DNA of 32,287 nt from an uncultured Olsenella sp. (GCA_949291295.1 CASEVE010000022.1:1-32287); one strand, 5' to 3'; positions 22,880-32,263 are shown, numbered from the stretch's first letter. Notes: a model not told the origin generated them from the sequence alone. Translations and numbers: made by a program.

Positions 22880-23962
22880 ATGGTGCGGGAGGTGCCGCAT
22901 TTCACGCCAACTACCCCGGTTGTCTCTGTGCTCATGGTTCCCCATGATGCCGAGCGTACCGTGCGGCGTGCGATCGAGAGCGTGCAGAACCAGACCCTTA
23001 AGAACTTCGAGCTCGTCGTTGTTGACGCGGGGTCCTCTGATGCCACGGCTCGTCAGATCAAGGCTGCGGCCGAGCGAGACCTCCGCATAGAGACGCTCTA
23101 CGTTGACGCGTGCTCGCGCCAGGAGGGGCTTGACCTCGCGCTCGAGCGCTCCCGTGGTGCCTACGTTGCTGTCATGGACCCTGATGGCTGGGCGCGCCCG
23201 ACGATGCTCTCGTCGCTGGTCTCAAGAGCTCAGGAAAAGTCCCTCGACCTCGTTGTGGGCGGCTTTGGCCTTGAGCTTGTGGCCGCGGGGCAGCCAGGGG
23301 AGAGGACAGTCGCCGCAGACGACGTGACCTACCCCACCCAGCACGAGTTCAGGGCGGACGCCTGGCGGCTCTTCGAGACGGGCCAGCTTCTGCCCGCGAG
23401 CGCGAAGCTCTTCTCGCGGGAGCTCGTCGAGTCCTCGGGGGCGCGCTTTGCCTCGGGCCTTCGGGGCGATCATGCCTTCACGATTGCGGCCTTGCGCGAT
23501 GCGGAGCGGGTTGGGGTGTGCGGGGGAGCGTGCTACAGGATCGACCGCTCGGCGAGAAGTGCGGGCGCCGCCGAGGGCCTTCCCAAGAGCTTTGGCGACC
23601 TCGAGGCCGAGCACGGCGCCCTTCTCGACCTCTACCGGCACTGGGGGCTCGACGGCGACGCCGCCAGCATGGGGATGCTTCAGAACCGCTATGTTGAGCA
23701 GCTGGTTGCCCTTGTCGAGGAGGTTTGCCGCCCCAGGGGTATTATGGGCGGATCCGAACAGCGCCGCGCCGTCGCGCACATGCTCGGCACCGAGCACGCG
23801 CGCCTTGCCGTGAGCGTGGCGCGGCCCAAGAGCAATCGCGTGAGGTCGATGCTCGTTCCCATGAGGGCCCAAAACGTTGCGATTGTCTGCGCTCAGGCTC
23901 GGCTGCTCTCCCTCGTGAGGCACGGGGGCGGCTCCGACGTTCCGGCGGACGTGTTCGTCTAG
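22880..23962 (+). CDS. Family 2 glycosyltransferase (divergent active-site motifs)
   Basis: 360 residues. The N-terminal GT-A fold is recognisable: VSVLMVPHDAERTVRRAIES, then ELVVVDAGSSDATA, and a DxD-like MDPDGWARP near residue 96. The usual VDDGSxD reads VDAGSSD, and the second DD reads DPDG, so activity or specificity may differ from typical GT2 enzymes. The C-terminal part (about 230-360) has no clear motif. A 15-base word shared with the repeat before truA is embedded near codons 225-229. It is convergent with the next gene and shares the stop region CTAG. The substrate is unknown. Confidence 0.78.
   Translation: MVREVPHFTPTTPVVSVLMVPHDAERTVRRAIESVQNQTLKNFELVVVDAGSSDATARQIKAAAERDLRIETLYVDACSRQEGLDLALERSRGAYVAVMDPDGWARPTMLSSLVSRAQEKSLDLVVGGFGLELVAAGQPGERTVAADDVTYPTQHEFRADAWRLFETGQLLPASAKLFSRELVESSGARFASGLRGDHAFTIAALRDAERVGVCGGACYRIDRSARSAGAAEGLPKSFGDLEAEHGALLDLYRHWGLDGDAASMGMLQNRYVEQLVALVEEVCRPRGIMGGSEQRRAVAHMLGTEHARLAVSVARPKSNRVRSMLVPMRAQNVAIVCAQARLLSLVRHGGGSDVPADVFV
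23548..23575 (+). repeat. Repeat-like hairpin inside the glycosyltransferase gene
   Basis: CTCGGCG is followed by AGAAGTGCGGG and then CGCCG-CC-GAG, so the ends can pair. The 15 bases GCGAGAAGTGCGGGC at 23552-23566 are identical to those at 20957-20971 in the tandem repeat before truA. It reads in frame as a short Ala/Arg/Ser/Gly stretch. Confidence 0.45.
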
Positions 23963-25074
23963 CCGATTCGTCTCCTGCGCCGCTTGGCGGTCTCGAGCGC
24001 AAAGGAGAGGCCGTTGGTGCGCACCCGGTAGAGCGCCTCCTTGGCGAGGTGGGCGGCATGGGCGACCTTGCCGCCTCGCGGCTCCGGAAGCCCTCTCACC
24101 TGCGCGAAGAGACGTTTTCCTGCGGGGCTAATCGAGTGATCCGAAAGGACAAGATCGGCGTCGAGGCGCTCCATGGAGCTGGTGAGGAGGTCGCGCACCC
24201 CAGGCGCGTCGAGCCCGGCGCCCTCGACGGTGATGAGCGCGTAGTTTACCCCGCGCAGGGCGAGCGCCGAGATGACGCGCCTATCGTCCACGTTGGCGAG
24301 CGCCGCCGCGTCCATCATCTCGTTCCAGCGCTCGAGGGGTATGAGCGGCGAGCGGGCGGCAAATGACTCGGCCTCGCGCAGGTCCCGCTCAACGTAGTCG
24401 TACACGCACTCGTCGGTGTAGGCGATGTGCCTGGTCCGGCAGAGCGTCTCGACAAGAAACGGGTTGTCCACCCAGCCGGAGCCGGGGGCCTCGACAAAGC
24501 GAATCCCCTCGTCGACGAGATAGGAACGGCGGTAGAGCGCCGACCAGATCGCGGGGTGGTGCCTCAGGAGCTCCGTTGCGTCGCCAACGGCAAAGGGCTG
24601 GCGCCGAGGCCGGACGCGTCCGTGATACGGGCAGCTCACCCGTGATGTCTCCGAGCCGCGCCCGTCGAGGAAGATTCGCCAATAGGCACCCTTCACAACG
24701 TCTACGGACTCGGCCCCGCCGTAGTTCTCGGCGCAGGCAAGAAGGGTCTCATAGCCCGTGCGCTCCACGGTGTCGTCGGGCTCGACGATGGCGACCCATG
24801 CTCCGCGCGCGATGTCGATGCCACGGTTGCAGGATGCGCCATAGCCCTCGTTTGGCTTGTCGACAAGAACGATGCGGGAGTCGCGCGCGGCGTGCTCCCT
24901 CATGATCTCTGCCGATCGGTCAGACGATCCGTCGTTGACGCAGACGATCTCAAGCGATCGGTGCGTTTGTTGCTCGACGCTCGAAAGACAGCGGTCGAGG
25001 GTCTTCTCGGCGTTGTAGATGGGTATGATGACCGAGATCAAGGCCTTCTTGGCATTTGTAGTGGATACGTCCAT
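23959..25074 (-). CDS. Family 2 glycosyltransferase
   Basis: 371 residues on the minus strand. The GT-A motifs are intact: SVIIPIYNAEKTLDRCLSSV at the N-terminus, VNDGSSD at 46-52, GASCNRGIDIARG near 79-91, and the EPDD metal-binding motif at 98-101. GSGWVDNPF around 230 resembles the W-x-D acceptor region of capsule and teichoic-type transferases. The protein ends in a very basic tail (KRRRRRIG). Its stop codon overlaps that of the upstream convergent glycosyltransferase (CTAG 23959-23962). It likely transfers a sugar to an envelope glycopolymer; the acceptor is unknown. Confidence 0.85.
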   Translation of the reverse strand: MDVSTTNAKKALISVIIPIYNAEKTLDRCLSSVEQQTHRSLEIVCVNDGSSDRSAEIMREHAARDSRIVLVDKPNEGYGASCNRGIDIARGAWVAIVEPDDTVERTGYETLLACAENYGGAESVDVVKGAYWRIFLDGRGSETSRVSCPYHGRVRPRRQPFAVGDATELLRHHPAIWSALYRRSYLVDEGIRFVEAPGSGWVDNPFLVETLCRTRHIAYTDECVYDYVERDLREAESFAARSPLIPLERWNEMMDAAALANVDDRRVISALALRGVNYALITVEGAGLDAPGVRDLLTSSMERLDADLVLSDHSISPAGKRLFAQVRGLPEPRGGKVAHAAHLAKEALYRVRTNGLSFALETAKRRRRRIG

Positions 25075-25112
25075 TCCGTCTCCCCGTGGTGTGGTGCCCG
25101 AGAGGGCTACCC

Positions 25113-25118
25113 TATAAT
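25113..25118 (+). promoter_or_regulatory. Perfect -10 hexamer between divergent glycosyltransferases
   Basis: TATAAT at 25113-25118 lies in an AT-rich patch within the 83-bp divergent spacer, about 40 bp before the plus-strand gene. The -35 region at 17-18 bp upstream (TGTGGT) is poor, so the promoter may need an activator or an extended contact. The same patch reads TATTAT on the minus strand. Confidence 0.4.
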
Positions 25119-25157
25119 ACTAGGGATTTTGGATACAGGATTATGGAAGGGGTGAGG

Positions 25158-26150
25158 ATGGAGCGTCCGGCAATCATCATCGTGACGTACATGCGCCAGC
25201 AGCTTCTCCAGCGGGCACTTGACTCCATCCTCGATCTTTCCGTTGCCCCCTGGCGCGTTGTGGTTGTTGACAACGAGAACTCGAGCGAGACCAGGGACAT
25301 CGTCTCCGAGTTTGGCCGTCGCGCGGATGCCCACTGGGGAGCCACGGCCGACGAGCCCGATTCCGAGGGGGGCATGTCGCGCGCGGTCTACGTTCCCATG
25401 AAGGAGAACACCGGTGGATCCGGTGGATTCTCCGAGGGGGTACGTCGCGCCTTCGAGCTGGGCGCGGAGTGGTTCTGGGTGATGGATGACGACGTCACCG
25501 TGCTTCCCGACGGGCTCGACATCCTCGATCGCTGGAGTCACGAGGCAGAGGCCGTGATGGGCCAGCGCCGAGACTTCGACGGCGGTCACTTCTACTGGCA
25601 GCACCGCTTCTGCACGGCTCTGGGCATCTACAATCCCTTCTCGCGGGACAGCTGGCGGCCCGGCGAGCGCTTCAAGCTCTGCAACGTCCTCTGCTTTGAG
25701 GGCGGGTTCTTCTCGAGGAGGGTGGTCGAGAAGATCGGCCTGCCCGACGCCCGCTTCTTCATCTATCTGGACGACGCGCTGTACGGCTACCTTGCGAGCA
25801 AGGTCACGGACGTGATCTACGTCCCCGACTACGTGCTGTCGCGCAGCAGGGAGATTCCCAACCAGGGAATTGGCTCGGTCCGCCAGCTCAACTCGGCCTC
25901 CGACATGACCCGCTTCTACATCACGCGCAACCGTGGCTACCTTGCCCGCTACTTCCAGCTGTACGGCGACTACAACCCCGTCGGCTTTGCGGTGGGCACG
26001 CTCCTTACGTTTGCCAAGGAGATGCTGCGCATCCTCATGGTGGACCGGGGAAGCGTTGTGAGCGGGACGCGCCGGCTCCTTGCCGGCTGGCGAGAGCAGC
26101 GCCGCATCCAGAAGGACCCCGCCTGGAAGCCGATGCCCCCGCTTGGCTAG
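25158..26150 (+). CDS. Family 2 glycosyltransferase, GlfT-like (galactofuranosyl/rhamnosyl type)
   Basis: 330 residues from ATG 25158; an in-frame ATG at 25143 adds five residues, but GAAGGGGTGAGG fits 25158. Features typical of GlfT2-like enzymes are PAIIIVTYMRQQLLQRALDS, the NTGGSGGFSEGVRRAFELGA block, and WVMDDDV with the metal-binding DDD at 110-112; FFIYLDDALYGYL near 215 may hold the general base. The family builds galactofuranan or rhamnose-containing polymers in the cell envelope. Specificity here is inferred from motif style. Divergent from the minus-strand GT2. Confidence 0.8.
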   Translation: MERPAIIIVTYMRQQLLQRALDSILDLSVAPWRVVVVDNENSSETRDIVSEFGRRADAHWGATADEPDSEGGMSRAVYVPMKENTGGSGGFSEGVRRAFELGAEWFWVMDDDVTVLPDGLDILDRWSHEAEAVMGQRRDFDGGHFYWQHRFCTALGIYNPFSRDSWRPGERFKLCNVLCFEGGFFSRRVVEKIGLPDARFFIYLDDALYGYLASKVTDVIYVPDYVLSRSREIPNQGIGSVRQLNSASDMTRFYITRNRGYLARYFQLYGDYNPVGFAVGTLLTFAKEMLRILMVDRGSVVSGTRRLLAGWREQRRIQKDPAWKPMPPLG

Positions 26151-26198
26151 GCACTCGGCCTGCTGGTGGAGGCCCTTCTCGCCGCCGCGTTCCCGTCG

Positions 26199-26204
26199 TA
26201 CAAT
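26199..26204 (+). promoter_or_regulatory. Candidate -10 for the ferredoxin-like gene
   Basis: TACAAT at 26199-26204 lies in an AT-rich patch 39 bp before the GTG start; TTCTCG (26176-26181) at 17 bp is a weak -35. The 92-bp spacer after the glycosyltransferase makes a separate promoter likely. Confidence 0.4.
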
Positions 26205-26242
26205 AAAAAGTTGCTGACACAGACCGAGAGGACGGGTGGAAC

Positions 26243-27520
26243 GTGGCCGAGAAGCGCGACTTTCTCGATGAGCTCATAGACCTCCAGAGCGATTGGCGAT
26301 CGATCAAGGAGATGCCCAGCTCTATGATGGGGTCGCTGCTTGACGAGAACGGCGAGCAAAAGGTCTTCAACCCCGCTGACTACAAGGAGAAGCCCTCGGC
26401 CAATTCCCTGCGCTGCCTGCGATGCGCCTCCGAGCGCGATGACGTGTGCTCGCGCTGCCTTGACGTCTGTCCCGTGCACGCCATCACCATCCACAAGAAG
26501 TCCGTCTCCATAACCGAGGACTGCCGCAAGTGCGGCCTGTGTGCCACGGTGTGTCCCACGGAGGCCTTTACGACGCGACGTCATTCTCCGCGCCAAGTCT
26601 ATGACCGGATTGCTCGCGCGGCGTCCGCCTATGAGCAGTGCTACGTGACGTGCACCCGCGCCCTCAAGCGGCTTCCGAAAGACAATGAGATCGTGCTCGC
26701 CTGCGTGGGCGCCGTTCCCCGTGACCTCTGGTTCTCCCTGCTCGCCGACTACGACAACATCAACGTCTACCTCCCCGTGGGAATCTGCGACCGCTGCCGC
26801 ACCACCACCGGGGAAGAGACCTACGCCAACGAGATCGCGACGGCGGAGGAGTGGGCGGATGCCGGTCTGGGCCTTGAGGTTGACCAGAAGGACATGACGC
26901 ACGAGTTTACGCGCGCCTACAAGCGCAGCCAGTTTGTGAGCGGGGCCATCCACTCTGCCGAGCGCCTGGTCACGCGTACCAACCCCGCCCTCGCTGGTGC
27001 CAAGGCCGTTGCCAAGAAGCTCTCCGACCATGCGCAGCGCCTGAACCGCCTTCAGAAGGAGCTCGAGAACGCGGTGGGCGCAAAGACCTCAAACAGCCGC
27101 ATGCGCATGCTCACACAGGGGCGCAAGCTCATGATGGGCGCGCTGCAGCATGCCCCCGAGCTCGCGCGCTTTGTGAAGTTCGAGGCGCCCGTCTGGGACG
27201 GTGCGCTGTGCACGGCGTGCGGCGCGTGTGCAAAGGTGTGCACGACGCATGCGCTCGACCTCGACCGCAACGGTAACGTCACTATTCAGAACCCCTACTG
27301 CGTGAACTGCGGTGCCTGCGTGACCGTGTGCGAGGAGGGGGCCCTTGTCATGGAGCCCATGGATGCGAGCGAGCTTGTGGTTCCAGACAAGGTTGCCGAG
27401 GAGGTGGCGCGCAAGAAGGCCGAGGCCAAAGAGCGCGCCTCTCAGTACGTGGAGAAGGGCAAGAAGCAGCTCGACCGCGTGGCGGGCGTGCTGGAGAAGC
27501 TTGACGACGACAATTCGTGA
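26243..27520 (+). CDS. Multi-cluster 4Fe-4S ferredoxin-type protein, function unknown
   Basis: 425 residues. An N-terminal pair of clusters is suggested by C58xxC61, C69xxC72xxxC76P and a full C94xxC97xxC100xxxC104P. A middle region (about 130-300) holds further cysteines (133, 137, 154, and C182xxC185 in VGICDRC). Two more full motifs are C323/326/329/333 and C353/356/359/363. The C-terminus is a charged helix. There is no signal peptide or membrane helix, so it is probably a cytoplasmic electron carrier or a subunit of a redox enzyme. No catalytic partner is encoded nearby. The start is GTG 26243. I do not recognise the family. Confidence 0.75.
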   Translation: MAEKRDFLDELIDLQSDWRSIKEMPSSMMGSLLDENGEQKVFNPADYKEKPSANSLRCLRCASERDDVCSRCLDVCPVHAITIHKKSVSITEDCRKCGLCATVCPTEAFTTRRHSPRQVYDRIARAASAYEQCYVTCTRALKRLPKDNEIVLACVGAVPRDLWFSLLADYDNINVYLPVGICDRCRTTTGEETYANEIATAEEWADAGLGLEVDQKDMTHEFTRAYKRSQFVSGAIHSAERLVTRTNPALAGAKAVAKKLSDHAQRLNRLQKELENAVGAKTSNSRMRMLTQGRKLMMGALQHAPELARFVKFEAPVWDGALCTACGACAKVCTTHALDLDRNGNVTIQNPYCVNCGACVTVCEEGALVMEPMDASELVVPDKVAEEVARKKAEAKERASQYVEKGKKQLDRVAGVLEKLDDDNS

Positions 27521-27576
27521 CGGGGGAGGGGCCGCTGTCGCCCCGCTTCTGTTGCGCTCGAAGTAAGGAGAAGGAC

Positions 27577-28653
<1,077 letters not shown>

Positions 28654-28690
28654 GCCCAGCGGGGCGAGCCCATAACAGGGGCGACGGGGC

Positions 28691-28795
28691 TGACAAAGGT
28701 GGTGACAAAGGTTGACAAAGGTGACAGGGTAAACTGTCATCATGAAGCCCATGATGACAGTTTACCCTGTCACCTTTGTCATCACCTCTGTCACC
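28691..28795 (+). repeat. Long palindrome, family B copy 2
   Basis: A perfect 32-bp stem (28713-28744 with 28750-28781) around a 5-nt loop, extended after a 2-nt bulge by 28701-28712 with 28784-28795 (11 of 12). The left arm contains three GACAAAGGT units in a row. The core matches the palindrome at 2273-2425, except that a T-A pair there is a C-G pair here. It lies between the convergent ychF and LCP genes, where a two-way terminator would be expected. Confidence 0.92.
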
Positions 28796-28806
28796 GCCCC
28801 GGGGAG

Positions 28807-30363
28807 TTATGCCTGGTCGGCGCCTAGGACCACGACGACGTCGTAGTCTGTGCTGTAGCCCTCGGTGTTCTCCGCAACGCAGTCCTCGCTGATGCCGAGC
28901 GTCTGGGCAACGCCAAGCGCCTCGCTGCGCGCGTCTCCGTTGAAGTAGACCATGCTCATCGTGTGCTCGCTTGAGCTTGCGTTATCCGCATAGGACGAGA
29001 AGCCCGCGCTGTCGAGCTGCTCGGACTTGCTGCCCGCAAGGCCGCTCGTTCCGGTGGCGTTGAGCACGAGCACCGTCCCGGAGAAGGCGGCCTCGGAGGT
29101 GGTCTCGCCGTCGGTGGAGGGCGCCTGCTCTGGGGCCTCATTAGAGGTGCCGTCGCCCGTCTTGTTGCCGCCCTCGCCAATCGAGATCGTGGCGTCCGCG
29201 GTAAAGTCCTGGCTCGCGTCGGAGTAGGGCTCCTCGCCCGCGTCGACGCGCTCCATCATCTTGCGCCACGCCACCTCGTCGGGAATCTCGTACCAGACGT
29301 TGTTGATGTACTCGGACTCGGTGGGAGTCTGCCCGGAGTAGAAGCCCGTCTCGGGGTCGAGGTTCTGGAACTGCATCGCAAGGCTCACGATGTCCGTCAC
29401 GCCCATGGAGGTGGTGACGCTTCCCGCGAGCTGCGAGACCGTACCTGCCATCGTAACGGGGTCCTGCTGGAGAATTTTGCGCACGATGGCGGCGATGACG
29501 GCGCGCTGGTTTGCGGCGCGGTAGAAGTCGCCTCCGCCGAACTCGTCGTAGGCGTGGCGCGTGCGGACGAGCGCGAGCGCCGTTGCGCCGTCGAGCTGGT
29601 GGGTACCCGCAGAGAGGTTGATGCCCGCGTAGACCTCGTCCACAACGTCGATGGGCAGTGTGACCTCGATGCCCCCGATGGTGTCGACAATCGAGGTGAA
29701 CTGCTCGAAGTCGATCTCGGCGTACTGCGAGATGTCTACCCCGGCAAAGTCGGAGACCACCTCAACCATATAGGCGGCGCCACCGAAGGAGTACGCGGCG
29801 TTTATCTTGTCCTCGCCGTGTTCGTCCATGTCGACCAGGGTGTCACGCGGAATGGAGACGAGCGTGACGTGCTGTCCTGGCGGGTCGATGCGCGCGAGGA
29901 TGATGGTGTCCGCGCGGAAGTTGGCGTCAGAGCTGCCCCACGTGCCCGCACGTTCTTCGCTCTTGTCGACGCCCAGAAGAAGCATGTAGAAGGGCTCCTG
30001 GGGGTCAACGGCAACGAGCTGATGGCGAATCTCGTCGGGGAGGTTGGCGGTGAGGCGGTTGTTGATGTCGATGAGGTAGGCAGCCGCGGCAACGCCAACG
30101 CCGACCAGCGCAAGGAGCAGGGTCACCACGACAGCCTTGACGACCCTGCCATGACGCTTCTGCTTGATCTTGTTCTTATAGGGCGTAACCCCGTTGGCTC
30201 GAGAGGCAATGTGCCGAGGGCCGCTGGACACCCCCTGGCGCCCCGAGCGGGGACGCTCGGCGGCATAAGCGCGAGCGGAGAGTTCTTCACGGCTGTATCG
30301 GCTCTCAGATCGACGCGCCTGCTCGGCTGCAGTCATACGTCTGTGGGTTCTTCTATCAGCCAC
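28807..30363 (-). CDS. LytR-CpsA-Psr (LCP) family glycopolymer ligase with LytR_C domain
   Basis: 518 residues from GTG 30363, chosen because GAAAGG sits 6 nt upstream on the minus strand; longer in-frame starts run into the guaA control region. A long basic cytoplasmic N-terminus precedes one membrane helix (about 75-97, VVVTLLLALVGVGVAAAAYL). The LCP domain begins near 126 (LLLGVDKSE), with Arg150 and Asp152 in FRADTI and Arg173-Asp174 in SIPRDTLVD, the residues that bind the polyprenyl pyrophosphate substrate. After a Ser/Thr/Glu-rich linker, residues 427-518 form a LytR_C domain. LCP enzymes attach glycopolymers to peptidoglycan outside the membrane. It fits with the nearby glycosyltransferases. 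Confidence 0.92.
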   Translation of the reverse strand: MADRRTHRRMTAAEQARRSESRYSREELSARAYAAERPRSGRQGVSSGPRHIASRANGVTPYKNKIKQKRHGRVVKAVVVTLLLALVGVGVAAAAYLIDINNRLTANLPDEIRHQLVAVDPQEPFYMLLLGVDKSEERAGTWGSSDANFRADTIILARIDPPGQHVTLVSIPRDTLVDMDEHGEDKINAAYSFGGAAYMVEVVSDFAGVDISQYAEIDFEQFTSIVDTIGGIEVTLPIDVVDEVYAGINLSAGTHQLDGATALALVRTRHAYDEFGGGDFYRAANQRAVIAAIVRKILQQDPVTMAGTVSQLAGSVTTSMGVTDIVSLAMQFQNLDPETGFYSGQTPTESEYINNVWYEIPDEVAWRKMMERVDAGEEPYSDASQDFTADATISIGEGGNKTGDGTSNEAPEQAPSTDGETTSEAAFSGTVLVLNATGTSGLAGSKSEQLDSAGFSSYADNASSSEHTMSMVYFNGDARSEALGVAQTLGISEDCVAENTEGYSTDYDVVVVLGADQA

Positions 30364-30549
30364 GAGGGACCTTTCTGTGGTTGTCTCAGGGCTGTGTTTG
30401 CCCCGCTGGCTGTTCGAATCAGACTTCAACATGATACGCGAGCTAAGTGTAAGCACCGTGAAGAGCCGTGAAAACAGCCTGATTCTTTTGAAAATGCAAT
30501 AATGTTGCGGGTTTGTCACCAAGCTTTCAATCGTGAGACCGGAGGATGT
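30364..30549. promoter_or_regulatory. Divergent control region of the LCP gene and guaA
   Basis: An AT-rich stretch of 186 bp between divergent genes. TTTTGAAAATGCAATAATG at 30487-30505 holds plausible -10-like hexamers for guaA (AATAAT, TAATGT), and a TATCAT-like hexamer on the minus strand (30432-30437) could serve the LCP gene, but neither has a good -35 at 16-18 bp. No purine-riboswitch-like fold was recognised in the short guaA leader. Confidence 0.35.
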
Positions 30550-32139
30550 ATGAGCGAGGCTACTCCCAAGCAGTTTGTGGCGGTTCTGGACTTTGGTGCC
30601 CAGTACGGACAGCTGATCGCGCGTCGCGTGCGCGACCTGCACGTGTACTCGGAGATTGTGCCCTGCGACATCCCCGCAGACGAGCTTGCGGCCATGAAGC
30701 CCGCGGCGCTCATCCTCTCCGGTGGCCCTGCGAGCGTGTATGCCGAGGATGCGCCCAAGATCGATCCGGGCATTCTCGAGCTGGGGCTGCCGGTGCTAGG
30801 CTTCTGCTATGGACATCAGATTATGGCCGTGACGCTGGGCGGCGAGGTTGCGCACTCCGAGGTGGGCGAGTACGGGCCGGCCACGATTGTGCGCGACGGC
30901 GAGTCGGCGCTGTTTGCCGGCACGCCCGAGGAGCAGACCGTGTGGATGAGCCACCGCGACGCCGTGAGCCGCGTGCCCGAGGGGTTTGTCGTCACGTCGT
31001 CCACGGACGTGTGTCCCGTGGCATCCATGGAGTGCGCTTCTCGCAAGCTGTACTCCACGCAGTTCCACCCGGAGGTGCGCCACACCGAGCACGGCCGCGA
31101 GCTGCTGGAGAACTTCCTCTTTGGCATCTGCGGCCTGGCGGCCACGTGGACCATGGACAACATCATTGACGAGAAGGTCGCGGAGATCCGCGCGCAGGTG
31201 GGGGACCGCAAGGTTATCCTGGGACTTTCCGGCGGCGTTGACTCCTCGGTGGTGGCTGCGCTCGTGCACCGCGCCATTGGCGACCAGCTGACCTGCGTCT
31301 TCGTGAACCACGGGATGCTTCGCAAGGGCGAGCCGGAGATGGTGGAGGAGGTCTTCCGCGACCAGTTCCAGGTGCCGCTCGTGCACGTGCATGCCGAGCG
31401 CCGCTATGAGCGCCTGCTTGCCGGCGTGACCGAGCCGGAGGAGAAGCGCCGCCGCATTGGCTCCGAGTTCTGGAAGGTCTTCTTTGACGAGGCCCAGCGC
31501 ATCGGCGGCGTGGAGATGCTCGCGCAGGGCACCATCTATCCCGACATCATCGAGTCCGGCGCGCGTAAGACGGGCGGCAAGGCCTCCACGATCAAGAGCC
31601 ACCACAACCTGATTCCGTTCCCCGAGGGCGTGCACTTTGACCTCATCGAGCCGCTCGACCACTTCTTCAAGGACGAGGTGCGCGAGCTGGGCGTGGCGCT
31701 GGGACTGCCGGACCGCATGGTGTATCGCCAGCCGTTCCCGGGCCCGGGCCTTGCCATCCGCATTATCGGCGAGGTGACCTCTGAGAAGCTCGAGGTCCTG
31801 AAGAACGCCGACGCCATCGTGCGCGAGGAGCTGGACGCCTACAACGAGCGTCTCTTCGAGGAGACGGGCGAGCGCAACTCCGAGCACAGCTGCTGGCAGT
31901 ACTTTGCCGTGCTGCCCGACATCCGCTCCGTGGGCGTCATGGGCGACGAGCGCACCTACGCGCGCCCGGTGATCGTGCGCGCGGTGGAGTCGAGCGACGC
32001 GATGACCGCGGACTGGGCGAAGCTGCCGTACGACGTGATCGGCCGCATCTCGAGCCGCATCGTGGCCGAGGTCTCCGGCGTGAACCGTGTGGTCTATGAC
32101 GTGACCCCGAAGCCTCCCGCCACGATCGAGTGGGAGTGA
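30550..32139 (+). CDS. guaA: GMP synthase (glutamine-hydrolysing)
   Basis: 529 residues. It converts XMP, ATP and glutamine to GMP. The N-terminal class I amidotransferase has the triad Cys86 (LGFCYGHQ), His173 and Glu175 (QFHPEV). The ATP-pyrophosphatase domain has the P-loop LSGGVDSSVV at 226-235. The C-terminal dimerisation domain includes QPFPGPGLAIRIIGE and ends TPKPPATIEWE, as in the family. ATG 30550 follows ACCGGAGGATGT. An in-frame upstream start at 30502 has no family support. A hairpin about 60 nt after the stop may terminate it. Confidence 0.97.
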   Translation: MSEATPKQFVAVLDFGAQYGQLIARRVRDLHVYSEIVPCDIPADELAAMKPAALILSGGPASVYAEDAPKIDPGILELGLPVLGFCYGHQIMAVTLGGEVAHSEVGEYGPATIVRDGESALFAGTPEEQTVWMSHRDAVSRVPEGFVVTSSTDVCPVASMECASRKLYSTQFHPEVRHTEHGRELLENFLFGICGLAATWTMDNIIDEKVAEIRAQVGDRKVILGLSGGVDSSVVAALVHRAIGDQLTCVFVNHGMLRKGEPEMVEEVFRDQFQVPLVHVHAERRYERLLAGVTEPEEKRRRIGSEFWKVFFDEAQRIGGVEMLAQGTIYPDIIESGARKTGGKASTIKSHHNLIPFPEGVHFDLIEPLDHFFKDEVRELGVALGLPDRMVYRQPFPGPGLAIRIIGEVTSEKLEVLKNADAIVREELDAYNERLFEETGERNSEHSCWQYFAVLPDIRSVGVMGDERTYARPVIVRAVESSDAMTADWAKLPYDVIGRISSRIVAEVSGVNRVVYDVTPKPPATIEWE

Positions 32140-32201
32140 TTTTCGGGGTCTGACGCTTCGCAACGCCTTCCTTCAAAAGCTAACATTGCCGCAGGTCAAA
32201 C

Positions 32202-32234
32202 AAGGGTTTCGTTCGGTTCGGACGAAACCCTTTC
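32202..32234 (+). terminator. Probable terminator after guaA
   Basis: AAGGGTTTCGT (32202-32212) pairs with ACGAAACCCTT (32222-32232), and the loop can pair further through a G-T, so the stem reaches about 15 bp. A pyrimidine-rich tail CTTTCTC follows. It lies 62 nt beyond the guaA stop. Confidence 0.7.
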
Positions 32235-32263
32235 TCACAGACAAAAACGCTTAGAACAGGATT

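Noticed and set aside
30502..30549. Purine riboswitch or upstream extension of guaA
   Set aside because: The spacer is short, and I could not find the paired elements of a purine riboswitch. The upstream in-frame codons lack any family resemblance.
30364..30642. Longer N-terminus of the LCP protein (up to 93 extra residues)
   Set aside because: It would overlap the guaA control region and start, and the extra residues look non-coding. GTG 30363 has a well-placed GAAAGG.
30796..32163. 455-codon open frame antisense to guaA
   Set aside because: It mirrors guaA exactly and has no ribosome-binding site or recognisable motif.
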